Positions 9,623-18,769 of a DNA stretch of 64,000 bases are shown here, piece after piece (the stretch's first letter is position 1; each line of letters opens with the position of its first letter). The notes beneath the pieces were generated by a model. The model searched no databases. It had not been told where the DNA came from and was given only the letters and a program-made list of their open reading frames with translations. The translations under genes were made by a program, and so were the position numbers. This stretch comes from Methylococcus capsulatus (lineage in GTDB: Bacteria > Pseudomonadota > Gammaproteobacteria > Methylococcales > Methylococcaceae), in contig NZ_CP104311.1 of the NCBI RefSeq assembly GCF_036864975.1, positions 2,793,513 through 2,857,512 on the forward strand, given 5' to 3'.

Positions 9623-10491
9623 GCCGGCGGCTCTGCGTCATCGGCGTCGGCCTGATCGGCGGTTCGGCTGCCCGGCGCGCCCGAGGATTGTTCGGTGAAA
9701 TCATCGGCGTCGATGCCGATTCGGACAACCTGGAGCAGGCGGAAGCCCTGGGGGTCATCGATCGCGGCTGTGACCATCCGGAGCAGGGCGCGGAAACGGC
9801 CGATTTCGTGCTCATCGCGACACCCGTCGGCGCTATCGAGCCGTTGTTCCGAGGGCTGCAGCCGGTATGGCGGTCGGATTGCGTGTACACCGATGTCGGC
9901 AGCACCAAGGGTAACGTGATTGAAGCTGCCCGGCGCGTGTTCGGCAAGGTGCCAGGCAATTTCATCCCTGGCCACCCGATCGCCGGTGCCGAGCGCAGTG
10001 GGGTGGAAGCCGCCGACTCGGGATTGTTCGAAGGTAAACGCGTCATCCTGACGCCCTTGCCGGACAGTGCGCCCGAAGCGCTGGCACGAGTGGAAGAGTT
10101 CTGGACGTATCTGGGCGCAAAGGTGGAGCAAATGGAAGCCGGACGTCACGACGAGGTGCTGGCAGCGACCAGCCATCTACCCCACGTGCTGGCCTTCACG
10201 CTCGCGCGTATGCTCGGCCGCAAAGACGAGCAGGCGGAAATCTTCCGCTACGCCGCCGGCGGTTTTCGTGATTTCACCCGTATCGCCTCCAGCGATCCCC
10301 GGATGTGGCTGGACATCTGCCGGGCCAACCGGGAGCCGCTACTGCAGCTCCTGGGCGAATACGAAACGGCGCTGCGCGAGGTGGCGGCACTGATCCGCAG
10401 CGACGACGCCGGGCGCCTCTACGCCTGCTTCAGCGAAGCCAGGTCCGCCCGCGAAAAATTTCTACAGTTGACGGAAAACAATCATGCATGA
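9619..10491 (+). CDS. tyrA: Prephenate (or arogenate) dehydrogenase
   Basis: Oxidative decarboxylation of prephenate towards tyrosine. It has 290 residues with an N-terminal Rossmann motif GVGLIGGS at about 8-15. The conserved GHPIAGAERSG and later HLPHVLAF segments carry the substrate and catalytic residues. There is no ACT or fused mutase domain. The 4-base ATGA overlap with hisC and the 8-base overlap with aroA imply translational coupling. In Pseudomonas the equivalent of this gene is fused to aroA; here the two are separate. Confidence 0.94.
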   Translation: MSRRLCVIGVGLIGGSAARRARGLFGEIIGVDADSDNLEQAEALGVIDRGCDHPEQGAETADFVLIATPVGAIEPLFRGLQPVWRSDCVYTDVGSTKGNVIEAARRVFGKVPGNFIPGHPIAGAERSGVEAADSGLFEGKRVILTPLPDSAPEALARVEEFWTYLGAKVEQMEAGRHDEVLAATSHLPHVLAFTLARMLGRKDEQAEIFRYAAGGFRDFTRIASSDPRMWLDICRANREPLLQLLGEYETALREVAALIRSDDAGRLYACFSEARSAREKFLQLTENNHA

Positions 10492-11797
10492 CAAAGACGT
10501 GGTATTCACCGCCAAGCCCGGCGGACGAATGCGGGGCGACATCCGGGTGCCGGGCGACAAGTCCATCTCCCACCGGTCAGTGATGCTGGGTTCGCTCGCC
10601 GAAGGCGTGACCGAGGTGAGCGGCTTCCTCCAGGCCGAGGACTGTCTGGCGACTATGGCGGCATTCCGGGCGATGGGTGTTGCAATCGAAGGTCCGTCGG
10701 AAGGCCGGTTGCGTATCCACGGCGTAGGCCTGCACGGCCTGAAGCCGCCCACCGCGCCTCTGGATCTCGGTAATTCCGGGACGTCGATGCGCCTCTTGAG
10801 CGGACTGCTGGCCGGCCAGGCATTCGATGTGACGCTGACCGGCGATTCATCGCTGGTACGCCGGCCGATGCGTCGGGTGACCGAACCGTTGCGGGCCATG
10901 GGCGCACGGATCGATACCACTGAAGCCGGCACCGCCCCGCTATACATCAGCGGTGGGACCAAGCTGAAAGGTATTGCTTACGAAATGCCCGTCGCCAGCG
11001 CCCAAGTGAAATCCTGTCTGCTGCTGGCCGGCCTCTATGCCGAAGGCAGAACCTGCGTTACCGAGCCCGCACCGACCCGCGACCACACCGAACGCATGCT
11101 GGCCGGTTTCGGCTATCCGGTGGCTCGGCACGGCAATCGCGTTTGCATCGAGTCCGGCGGCAAACTGTCTGCCACCCACATAGACGTGCCGGCTGACATC
11201 TCGTCGGCGGCTTTTTTCATGGTCGGTGCCGCGATCAGCCCAGGCTCCGATGTGTTTCTGCGTCACGTCGGAATCAACCCCACGCGTACCGGCGTTGTCG
11301 AAATCCTTCGGGCAATGGGTGCCGACATTGAGATACTCGACCCTCGCGAAGTTGGTGGTGAACCGGTGGCGGACCTCCGCATCCGTCATCGTGAACTGCA
11401 TGGCATCCGCATTCCCGAGCATACCGTGCCGCTGGCCATCGACGAATTCCCGGCCCTGTTCGTCGCGGCGGCCTGCGCCAAGGGTGAAACCGTGCTGAGC
11501 GGGGCCGAGGAACTGCGGGTCAAGGAAAGCGACCGTATCCAGGTCATGGCCGACGGACTGACCGCGCTGGGTATCGAGGCCCACCCGACCCCCGATGGCA
11601 TGGTCATCCAAGGCGGCAGCCTCCAGGGCGGCACAGTCGATTCGCGCGGCGATCACCGCATCGCCATGTCATTTTCGATCGCAGCATTGCGCGCTTCCGA
11701 TCCCATCGAGATTCACGATTGCGCCAATGTGGCGACTTCTTTTCCCAACTTCGTCGAACTGGCGTGGACCCTGGGTTTGGACATCGAGGTCAACTGA
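10484..11797 (+). CDS. aroA: 5-enolpyruvylshikimate-3-phosphate synthase
   Basis: Joins shikimate-3-phosphate with phosphoenolpyruvate, the sixth step of the shikimate pathway. 437 residues. Family motifs are LGNSGTSMRL (phosphoenolpyruvate-binding loop) and LRVKESDRI, with GDHRIAMSF near the C-terminus. The N-terminal PGDKSISHRS motif contains the conserved lysine. Six bases separate it from cmk. Confidence 0.96.
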   Translation: MHDKDVVFTAKPGGRMRGDIRVPGDKSISHRSVMLGSLAEGVTEVSGFLQAEDCLATMAAFRAMGVAIEGPSEGRLRIHGVGLHGLKPPTAPLDLGNSGTSMRLLSGLLAGQAFDVTLTGDSSLVRRPMRRVTEPLRAMGARIDTTEAGTAPLYISGGTKLKGIAYEMPVASAQVKSCLLLAGLYAEGRTCVTEPAPTRDHTERMLAGFGYPVARHGNRVCIESGGKLSATHIDVPADISSAAFFMVGAAISPGSDVFLRHVGINPTRTGVVEILRAMGADIEILDPREVGGEPVADLRIRHRELHGIRIPEHTVPLAIDEFPALFVAAACAKGETVLSGAEELRVKESDRIQVMADGLTALGIEAHPTPDGMVIQGGSLQGGTVDSRGDHRIAMSFSIAALRASDPIEIHDCANVATSFPNFVELAWTLGLDIEVN

Positions 11798-11803
11798 ACC
11801 GAT

Positions 11804-12472
11804 ATGCAGGACACCATTCCCGTTCTCACCATCGATGGCCCCAGCGGCGCCGGCAAGGGCACCACGGCCCGCGCGGTCGCAGCCAGGCTCGGCTGGAACT
11901 TTCTGGACAGCGGGGCGATCTACCGAGCATTGGCGGTCGCGGCCATGGACCGGAGGGTCTCCTGGGAGGACGAAGCGGCGCTGGAGGCACTCGCAGAATC
12001 GATGGATCTCGTTTTCGAGGCGGGTCCGGCGCCGCGTATCCTGTTGTGGAACAACGATATCGGCAGGCGTATCCTCACCGAGGAATGCGGTAACCTGGCT
12101 TCGAAAATGGCGGCATTTCCAGCAGTGCGCCGGGCCTTGCTCGACAAGCAGCGCAGCTTCCGCCGTCTGCCGGGGCTGGTGGCAGACGGCCGCGACATGG
12201 GAACGGTGGTTTTCCCGGACGCACCGTACAAGATTTTTCTTACCGCTAGCGCGGAGGTTCGGGCGCTCCGGCGCTATAACCAGTTGAAAGAAAAAGGCAT
12301 CGATGTTAGCCTAGCGCACTTGACCGAAGAGATAGAGGAGCGCGACCGGCGCGACCGGGAGCGGCAAACTGCCCCGCTTCGAGCCGCAGAGGATGCCGTC
12401 GTGATCGATTCATCGGATTTGACCGTCGATGAAGTGATCGAGGCTTGCCTTTCGGTGGTGACATCGCACTGA
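11804..12472 (+). CDS. cmk: Cytidylate kinase
   Basis: Phosphorylates CMP and dCMP with ATP. 222 residues, with the P-loop GPSGAGKGT at about 10-18, the CMP-binding region ADGRDMGTVVFPDA and the lid segment RDRRDRERQTAPL. The order aroA-cmk-rpsA is widely conserved in gammaproteobacteria. Confidence 0.95.
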   Translation: MQDTIPVLTIDGPSGAGKGTTARAVAARLGWNFLDSGAIYRALAVAAMDRRVSWEDEAALEALAESMDLVFEAGPAPRILLWNNDIGRRILTEECGNLASKMAAFPAVRRALLDKQRSFRRLPGLVADGRDMGTVVFPDAPYKIFLTASAEVRALRRYNQLKEKGIDVSLAHLTEEIEERDRRDRERQTAPLRAAEDAVVIDSSDLTVDEVIEACLSVVTSH

Positions 12473-12588
12473 AATCCCGAGGCCAATACAGTACGTAGGG
12501 TGTGTTCCGCAGCGAGCGGGCACGATCATCAACCAACTCAACCAACATTCGTCCGATTTCAATACCTCGGACGCTGGAATCATCGATC

Positions 12589-14256
12589 ATGGGCGAAAGC
12601 TTTGCAGAACTGTTTGAAGAAAGTCTGGCGAAAGCCGAGATGCGTGCGGGCAGCATCATCACCGGCACCGTCGTCGATATCGGCAACGACGCGGTCGTCG
12701 TCAATGCCGGACTGAAATCCGAAGGCGTCATCCCGAAATGGCAATTCCTCAATGCCGATGGCCAACTGGAAGTCCAGGTGGGCGATCAGGTCGAGGTCGC
12801 ATTGGACATGGTGGAGGACGGTCTGGGCGCGACCTTGCTGTCCCGTGACAAAGCCAAAAAGCTCAAGGCCTGGGATGACCTGGAGAAAGCTTTCGAAAAC
12901 AACGAGACTGTCGTCGGCCGTATCGTCGGCAAGGTCCGCGGCGGCTTCACCGTGGCGATCGGCGCCCTGCGGGCGTTTCTGCCCGGCTCCCTGGTGGACG
13001 TCCGTCCCGTGCGAGATACCACCTTCCTGGAAGGGCGGGACCTGGAATTCAAGGTCATCAAGATCGATCAGAAGCGTAACAACGTGGTGCTGTCGCGCCG
13101 TGCGGTGGTCGAATCCGAGTTCAGCGCCGAGAAGGAAGCGCTGATGGAGAGCCTCAAGGAAGGCGCCGTCGTCACTGGCGTGGTCAAGAATCTCACGGAT
13201 TACGGCGCGTTCATCGACCTAGGCGGTATCGACGGCCTGCTCCACATCACCGACATGGCCTGGAAGCGGGTACGCCATCCGTCTGAAGCGGTCCAGATCG
13301 GTCAGGAGCTGCAGGTCAAGGTGCTCAAGTACGATCAGGAAAAGAACCGCGTGTCGCTGGGCCTCAAACAGCTCGGCGAAGACCCGTGGGTCAACATCGC
13401 CCGCCGCTATCCTGCCGGTACCCGCTTGTTCGGGAAAGTCAGCAACATCACTGATTACGGCTGCTTCGTCGAGCTGGAAGAGGGTGTCGAGGGTCTGGTC
13501 CACGTCTCGGAAATGGACTGGACCAACAAGAACGTCAACCCGGCCAAGGTCGTCCAGCTCGGCGAGGAAGTCGAGGTCATGGTCCTCGACATCGACGAGG
13601 AGCGCCGCCGCATCTCCTTGGGCATGAAGCAGTGCCGGCAGAATCCCTGGGATGAGTTCGCTGCGACGCACAAGAAGGGCGAGAAGATCAGCGGCACGAT
13701 CAAGTCGATCACCGATTTCGGTATTTTCATCGGCCTCGACGGCAACATCGACGGGCTGGTACATCTCTCCGACATTTCGTGGTCCGTGCCGGGCGAGGAA
13801 GCCATCCGCCAGTTCAAGAAAGGCGACGTGCTGGAAACCGTCATCCTGGCGATCGATCCCGAACGCGAACGCATCTCGCTGGGCATCAAGCAACTAGAGC
13901 AGGACCCGTTCCAGAACTTCCTGGCAGCTCACGACAAAGGTTCGATCGTGCGCGGCATAGTGAAGGAAGTGGATGCCAAGGGTGCGGTCATCACTCTGGC
14001 GGACAACGTGGAAGGTTATCTGCGCGCCTCCGAAATCCAGCGTGATCGGGTCGAAGACGCACGGGCATTGCTGAGCGTGGGTGAGGAAATCGAAGCCAAG
14101 TTCATCGGCGTCGACAAGAAGACCAAATCGATCTCACTGTCGATCAAGTCCAAGGACCAGGACGAGGAAGCGGCCGCGATCAAAGACTACTCGCATCAGG
14201 CAGCCGGCACGCCGACCCTCGGCGACATCTTCAAGGAACAGATGGAAAACCGCTGA
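12589..14256 (+). CDS. rpsA: 30S ribosomal protein S1
   Basis: Binds mRNA leaders on the 30S subunit. I chose ATG 12589 ([12 protein letters not shown], 555 residues, E. coli 557) although the frame is open 29 codons further upstream. Six S1 repeats can be followed at roughly 20-86, 105-170, 190-258, 275-343, 362-430 and 449-518, with repeats of the ITDYGAF-type signature. The start lacks a strong Shine-Dalgarno sequence; in E. coli the rpsA leader is also SD-poor and autoregulated by S1, and the same may hold here. The 116-base leader after cmk may contain its own promoter. Confidence 0.96.
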   Translation: MGESFAELFEESLAKAEMRAGSIITGTVVDIGNDAVVVNAGLKSEGVIPKWQFLNADGQLEVQVGDQVEVALDMVEDGLGATLLSRDKAKKLKAWDDLEKAFENNETVVGRIVGKVRGGFTVAIGALRAFLPGSLVDVRPVRDTTFLEGRDLEFKVIKIDQKRNNVVLSRRAVVESEFSAEKEALMESLKEGAVVTGVVKNLTDYGAFIDLGGIDGLLHITDMAWKRVRHPSEAVQIGQELQVKVLKYDQEKNRVSLGLKQLGEDPWVNIARRYPAGTRLFGKVSNITDYGCFVELEEGVEGLVHVSEMDWTNKNVNPAKVVQLGEEVEVMVLDIDEERRRISLGMKQCRQNPWDEFAATHKKGEKISGTIKSITDFGIFIGLDGNIDGLVHLSDISWSVPGEEAIRQFKKGDVLETVILAIDPERERISLGIKQLEQDPFQNFLAAHDKGSIVRGIVKEVDAKGAVITLADNVEGYLRASEIQRDRVEDARALLSVGEEIEAKFIGVDKKTKSISLSIKSKDQDEEAAAIKDYSHQAAGTPTLGDIFKEQMENR

Positions 14257-14275
14257 TCGCTCAGGTTTTTCCCGG

Positions 14276-14312
14276 CGGAGGGGGCCATGAGGCCCCTTCC
14301 GGTTCGCTTTTT
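14276..14312 (+). terminator. Intrinsic terminator between rpsA and ihfB
   Basis: An 11-bp stem (14276-14286 with 14291-14301, one G-U pair) with an ATGA loop is followed six bases later by five T residues (14308-14312). It lies 20 bases after the rpsA stop and 18 bases before the ihfB start, so it probably attenuates transcription into ihfB rather than insulating it completely. Confidence 0.7.
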
Positions 14313-14329
14313 GGAACCTGGAAATCGAC

Positions 14330-14617
14330 ATGACTAAATCGGAATTGATCGAATCCCTGGCCGGAAAGTACCCGCATTTGTCTCCCCGGGACATCGAGCA
14401 TGCCATCAAGGAGATGATCGGCTACATGAGTGAAGCACTGGCCGGCGGCGAGCGCATCGAAATCAGAGGGTTCGGCAGCTTCTCCCTGCACCATCGCCCC
14501 CCCAGGATCGGCCGGAATCCCAAGACCGGCGAGTCCGTTCATCTGCCGTCCAGGCGCGTTCCTCATTTCAAACCCGGCAAGGAGTTACGCGACCGGGTCA
14601 ATTCGATCAAGGAATAA
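14330..14617 (+). CDS. ihfB: Integration host factor subunit beta
   Basis: DNA-bending nucleoid protein that works as a heterodimer with IhfA. 95 residues, with the start [17 protein letters not shown] and the DNA-arm segment [15 protein letters not shown], where the conserved proline intercalates at the kink. rpsA-ihfB adjacency is standard in gammaproteobacteria. Confidence 0.96.
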   Translation: MTKSELIESLAGKYPHLSPRDIEHAIKEMIGYMSEALAGGERIEIRGFGSFSLHHRPPRIGRNPKTGESVHLPSRRVPHFKPGKELRDRVNSIKE

Positions 14618-14680
14618 CGCCTTTTTCGGCGGGTAATTTCTTGCCACCGTCCTCCCCAGGCCGATCGTGGAGGTGCTGGA

Positions 14681-15901
14681 ATGCCAGACGGCTTTATGCT
14701 CGAACTGTTGGCCCTGCTTCTTCCGGTGGCCGCGGCTTCGGGCTGGTATGCAGCATCCAGACACCACGGACGAAACCGATCGGATGGACTGAAAGACGGC
14801 CTCCGACGGGCCTATCAACCCCCCACCGATACAGCCATCGGAGCCAAAGCCGATGAGGCTTTTCAGCTGCTCAGACAGATCGCTGATTCCAGCGCCAAGA
14901 GCTTGGAGTTGCAGTTGGCTCTCGGCAGTCTGTTACGCAGGAGCGGAGAGCTTTCCAAGGCGATCGAACTGCATGAACGCCTCCATTCCCAGCCCCAGTT
15001 GTCGGACGAGCAGCTCCACGCCATTCGTTTCGAACTGGGCATGGATTATCTCAGCGCGGGATTGTTGGATCGGGCCGAAAACGTCTTCGCGGGTTTGACG
15101 GCGAGTGCTTCACACGGCAAGGCTTCGCTCCAGCAAATGCTGGCGATCTACCAGAGTGAAAAGGATTGGGTGAGGGCAGCCGAATGCGCCCGATCACTCA
15201 AGAAACTCGGCGCCGGCCAGCGCAACGCCACTTTGGCTCACCTCCTATGCGAGCAGGCCGAGTCGGCGATCGCCCGGGGAGAAACGGTCGCAGCACAGAC
15301 CCATCTGCAGCAGGCCCTGGCCGAAGATCCGCGCTGCGTCCGGGCGACCCTCCTGAAATCACGACTCGCGCTGCAACGGCAGCAATGGGCGGAAGCGGGT
15401 GTCCTGCTACGGTCGGTGGAATTCCAGAATCCCGCCTTTCTCTCGGAGGTCATAGGGCAATTGCGGCTCTGCCATGCCAATCTTCGGGACATGGACGGGT
15501 ATCTGACCTATCTCGACTATGTCTATCAGCGTTATCGTACGGAGGCGGCCGCCATACTTCTGGCCGACGAACTGGCGCAACGGGAAGGGGCACAGGCGGC
15601 TGCGAGCTATCTGACGGGGCTGCTGTCCGAGCGGTCCAGCCTGAACTTGATCCGCCGCACGCTGCATTATGCCGGATCGGTCACCTGTCTCGACAGCACT
15701 TGCATGTCGGTCCTGCGTCGCTGCCTGACCGCTCTCGACAGCCTTGCGGCCCAGCATCCCGGGTACGGCTGCATCCAGTGCGGCTATGAATGCTGTGAGC
15801 TGCATTGGCACTGTCCGACCTGCCGCGCTTGGGAAACCATCCAGCCATCCGGTTCGGATGTCGGCTTCACCGGTAAGACCCCAGCGACATACCCATCTTG
15901 A
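14681..15901 (+). CDS. lapB: Lipopolysaccharide assembly protein B (TPR and rubredoxin-like)
   Basis: 406 residues from ATG 14681, with GGAGGT at 14669-14674 six bases upstream. An N-terminal membrane anchor (about 6-22) is followed by TPR repeats and a C-terminal rubredoxin-like zinc site with two CxxC pairs (CIQCG and CPTC). In E. coli LapB (YciM) links LPS synthesis to FtsH-mediated LpxC turnover. The small lapA gene that usually precedes lapB is absent: only 63 bases separate ihfB and lapB. The 3' end overlaps the convergent psd gene by 35 bases. Confidence 0.93.
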   Translation: MPDGFMLELLALLLPVAAASGWYAASRHHGRNRSDGLKDGLRRAYQPPTDTAIGAKADEAFQLLRQIADSSAKSLELQLALGSLLRRSGELSKAIELHERLHSQPQLSDEQLHAIRFELGMDYLSAGLLDRAENVFAGLTASASHGKASLQQMLAIYQSEKDWVRAAECARSLKKLGAGQRNATLAHLLCEQAESAIARGETVAAQTHLQQALAEDPRCVRATLLKSRLALQRQQWAEAGVLLRSVEFQNPAFLSEVIGQLRLCHANLRDMDGYLTYLDYVYQRYRTEAAAILLADELAQREGAQAAASYLTGLLSERSSLNLIRRTLHYAGSVTCLDSTCMSVLRRCLTALDSLAAQHPGYGCIQCGYECCELHWHCPTCRAWETIQPSGSDVGFTGKTPATYPS

Positions 15902-16733
15902 CAGAGAGCCCGGCTTCAATCTCGGGCCGCCAACACGCATGGCCGGCGCCGAAAAGAACGATCACCGTCGATCCCATGTTGAAGCGGCCGATTTCAGCGC
16001 CGCGCTCAAAACTGAGACCTTGTCCTGAATAATCCCACCGCCGGATCGTCTTTGAGCGAGGCGGTGTAACCTCGCCATACCAGACGGTCTCGATGCTCGA
16101 CACGAAAATCGCTCCAACTAGAATAACCGCCATCGGTCCCGCGACAGTATCGAAATAACAGATCACCCGTTCGTTTCGCGCAAAGAGATTTGGGATGTTT
16201 TCCGTCGTCGCGACGTTGACGCTGAACAGGGCGCCTGGCACATGCACCATGGCCGCCAGAGTGCCGGCCACTGGAAGATGGACACGATGGTAATCACGGG
16301 GCGAAAGATAGACAGTGGCAAAGCTGCCGTTTTCGAATTTCGCCGTGCGGCAGTCATCGCCGCCGAGCAGTTCGGCCAGTTCGAAGCAGTGTCCTTTGGC
16401 TTGGAACAGCCGCCTGCCTTCAATGGCGCCGATCTGACTTATTACACCGTCCGCGGGACAAGCAATGCCATCGGGCTCGCTGCAGATCGGTCTCACACCA
16501 GGTTTGAGTGCGCGTGTGAAAAACGAGTTGAAGCACTCGAATGAATCCGGCGAAGTGCAAATCGACTCCGTGAGATCGACCCGATAGAGCTTGCAGAAGG
16601 TCCGGATCATGGCGTTCTTGAACCATGGTCGGCGAATACGCACCACCCTGTGCATGAGCCGTGAAAGGCCGTGTTGCGGGAGCAGATATTGTAGGCTGGC
16701 AAACAGCTTGGACGACGATGGGGGCATGATCAT
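15867..16733 (-). CDS. psd: Phosphatidylserine decarboxylase proenzyme
   Basis: Makes phosphatidylethanolamine from phosphatidylserine at the inner membrane. 288 residues. The self-cleavage site reads NMGSTVIVLF, with the future pyruvoyl residue at Ser255, leaving an alpha chain of 34 residues; Met replaces the usual Leu of the LGST motif, probably a neutral change. The gene starts at ATG 16733, overlapping the glycerate kinase stop by four bases (ATGA), so it is the last gene of the sga operon. Confidence 0.95.
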   Translation of the reverse strand: MIMPPSSSKLFASLQYLLPQHGLSRLMHRVVRIRRPWFKNAMIRTFCKLYRVDLTESICTSPDSFECFNSFFTRALKPGVRPICSEPDGIACPADGVISQIGAIEGRRLFQAKGHCFELAELLGGDDCRTAKFENGSFATVYLSPRDYHRVHLPVAGTLAAMVHVPGALFSVNVATTENIPNLFARNERVICYFDTVAGPMAVILVGAIFVSSIETVWYGEVTPPRSKTIRRWDYSGQGLSFERGAEIGRFNMGSTVIVLFGAGHACWRPEIEAGLSVKMGMSLGSYR

Positions 16734-17692
16734 TCGTTGATGTGAACGCGGGCGAAACCATGATTTTCGTCGAGAAACAGCGTGACGTCGGCGCGCGCAG
16801 GCATTTCCGCCAGCATGTGCCGGGTGAGGCGCTCGTAATGCATGATGAAACGCCGCAGCGCCGTCTCATCCATCAGGCGGTGCCCCGAGGAGCCGTTGCC
16901 AATTGCTGCTGCGAGCTTACGCTCCTGCAAACTTCGCCACTGGTATACGCATTCCATGTCGGGGACCTTCAACATGATCAGCCTGTCCAGCCGGCCGAAT
17001 AATTCCGCGTAAGGTCCGCCGAGCTGTTCGTTGACATAGGTCCGCCAGCTACCGTCGGCGTCCTCCCCGGCCTCCAGCGCATTGATCGGACGGACCAGAT
17101 GCTCACCGGATTGAGGAAGGCAACCGACGCACCAGCCTTCAAAAATGACGATATCGACCGGGGCGGAGGTCTGCGGCCAGGCCGACATCGGACATCGGTC
17201 GTCGATCGACTTGTCGAACGCCGGCAAAGCCACGGCGATTTCCGGCCCGGCCGTCGTTAGACGATCGAGCGTCTGCAATCCCAGGCCGACGTCGTGAGTG
17301 CCGGGAACACCCCGCGTCACCAGGAGTGGATGCACTTCCCGCGCCAGCCGCTCCCGTTCCGATCTCGTTTTGTAGATATCATCGAGCGAGAAACCGGCAA
17401 CTTTACACCCATAGCCCTCGCGCAGAATCAAAGCCAGGAATTCGCACAGTGTCGACTTGCCGGAGCCTTGCGCACCGTTGACGCCGAGTACGAAAGGGCC
17501 GTCCTTTTTGTGCGCCACAACCCAAGCCGCCAGCGGCAAATAGACTCTCGCCAAGGGTTCGGCAAGCGTGAAGGGTATGCGCTGCTGGCCCATCGAGGCC
17601 AGGAAAACCGGCCGGACCCGCTCCCAGATCGACCGAAAGACATCCTCCGGCAATATCCAGGCGGGCCACAACATGGACGGATCGGCAACCAT
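16730..17692 (-). CDS. Glycerate kinase (D-glycerate 3-kinase, GLYK type)
   Basis: P-loop kinase of 320 residues, starting at ATG 17692; a TTG at 17701 is a less likely start. The Walker A motif GAQGSGKS lies at 73-80, followed by FSLDDIYKT, and RGVPGTHDVGLG is the signature of the plant/yeast-type glycerate kinase family that yields 3-phosphoglycerate. It follows the hydroxypyruvate reductase gene directly, so the operon encodes consecutive steps serine to hydroxypyruvate to glycerate to phosphoglycerate. Classical serine-cycle methylotrophs use a different kinase (GckA) that forms 2-phosphoglycerate; the product position here is inferred from family only. Confidence 0.88.
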   Translation of the reverse strand: MVADPSMLWPAWILPEDVFRSIWERVRPVFLASMGQQRIPFTLAEPLARVYLPLAAWVVAHKKDGPFVLGVNGAQGSGKSTLCEFLALILREGYGCKVAGFSLDDIYKTRSERERLAREVHPLLVTRGVPGTHDVGLGLQTLDRLTTAGPEIAVALPAFDKSIDDRCPMSAWPQTSAPVDIVIFEGWCVGCLPQSGEHLVRPINALEAGEDADGSWRTYVNEQLGGPYAELFGRLDRLIMLKVPDMECVYQWRSLQERKLAAAIGNGSSGHRLMDETALRRFIMHYERLTRHMLAEMPARADVTLFLDENHGFARVHINE

Positions 17693-17701
17693 TGCCCGCA
17701 A

Positions 17702-18673
17702 TCAGGCTACTTTGTCCCTCGGTGGACGCCCTTCGAAAAACGCAGCGATGTTGTCGATGACACGCATACCCATCGCGACTCTCGTCTCCTCCGTGGCACT
17801 GCCCAGATGAGGGAACAATACGACGTTGTCGAATTCGAGAAAACCCGGATTCAGTCTGGGTTCGCCTTCGTAAACATCCAGGCCCGCACCCCGGATACGC
17901 CGGTTTCGCAAGGCGTCGATCAGCGCTTCACTGTCGACCACATCGCCGCGGGCGGTATTGATGAGATAGGCATGCGGTTTCATTCGCGCCAAACGCTCGG
18001 TATTGATCAAATGCCGGTTTTCTTTACTGCCTGGGCAGTGGAGTGCGACGAAATCGGCGCGTTCCAGCACCTCCTCCAGCGTACCACATTGCTCGGCACC
18101 AAGGGCATCGATCAGGTCCTGAGGCGGCGGAAAGGGATCGTAAAAAATGACGGGCATGTCGAATCCAAAATGGGCCTTTTTCGCCATGGCGCGGGCAATC
18201 CGTCCGAAGCCGACGAGTCCCAAGGTCTTGCCGGTCACCTTGGTACCGAGCATGTGGGTGGGGCGCCACCCCGCCCATCGGCCACTACGGACCTCCCGCT
18301 CACCTTCGCCGCCCCGGCGGGCGACTTCGAGCATGAGCAGCATCGCGATATCGGCGGTACAGTCGGTCAGCACGTCCGGAGTGTTGGTGACGGTGATGCC
18401 GCGCCGCCTGGCGGCTTCGATGTCGATATGGTTAAAGCCCACCCCGAAATTGCCGAGGATCTTGCAGCGCAGCGGCTCCACACCCAGCACATCGGCATCG
18501 AGGGTATCGGTGACCGTGGGCAGCACCGCATCATAATCACGCAGAGCTGCCTTCAGCTCATCCCGGCTCATGGGATGATCATCGGTGTTGAAAACGACGT
18601 CGAACGACTCCCGGAGTCTGCTTTCACAAGATTCCGGCCAGCGCCGCGTCACCAGTATTTTGGGTTTGCTCAT
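17702..18673 (-). CDS. Hydroxypyruvate / glyoxylate reductase (D-2-hydroxyacid dehydrogenase)
   Basis: 323 residues of the D-isomer-specific 2-hydroxyacid dehydrogenase family. The NAD(P)-binding motif GFGRIA lies near 153, the catalytic arginine is in INTARGDVVD and the catalytic histidine in FPHLGSATEETR. Between serine-glyoxylate aminotransferase and glycerate kinase the likely substrate is hydroxypyruvate, with glyoxylate as an alternative. Cofactor preference is not decided. The stop at 17702 lies nine bases before the kinase ATG. Confidence 0.9.
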   Translation of the reverse strand: MSKPKILVTRRWPESCESRLRESFDVVFNTDDHPMSRDELKAALRDYDAVLPTVTDTLDADVLGVEPLRCKILGNFGVGFNHIDIEAARRRGITVTNTPDVLTDCTADIAMLLMLEVARRGGEGEREVRSGRWAGWRPTHMLGTKVTGKTLGLVGFGRIARAMAKKAHFGFDMPVIFYDPFPPPQDLIDALGAEQCGTLEEVLERADFVALHCPGSKENRHLINTERLARMKPHAYLINTARGDVVDSEALIDALRNRRIRGAGLDVYEGEPRLNPGFLEFDNVVLFPHLGSATEETRVAMGMRVIDNIAAFFEGRPPRDKVA

Positions 18674-18695
18674 GACTGCAGCTCCAGAAAGGGGA

Positions 18696-18717
18696 GGGCG
18701 CGCCGGACGGCGCGCTC
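18696..18717 (-). promoter_or_regulatory. GC-rich hairpin between sga and hpr
   Basis: A perfect 7-bp stem GCGCGCC/GGCGCGC with a four-base loop, extended by two weaker pairs, lies in the 96-base sga-hpr gap. No T-run follows in the minus direction, so it may act as an mRNA stability or processing element rather than a terminator. Confidence 0.5.
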
Positions 18718-18769
18718 CGATGGGATCTTGCCCGCAGCGGCGATCCGTACCGCTGCAAGGCCAGGCGGA

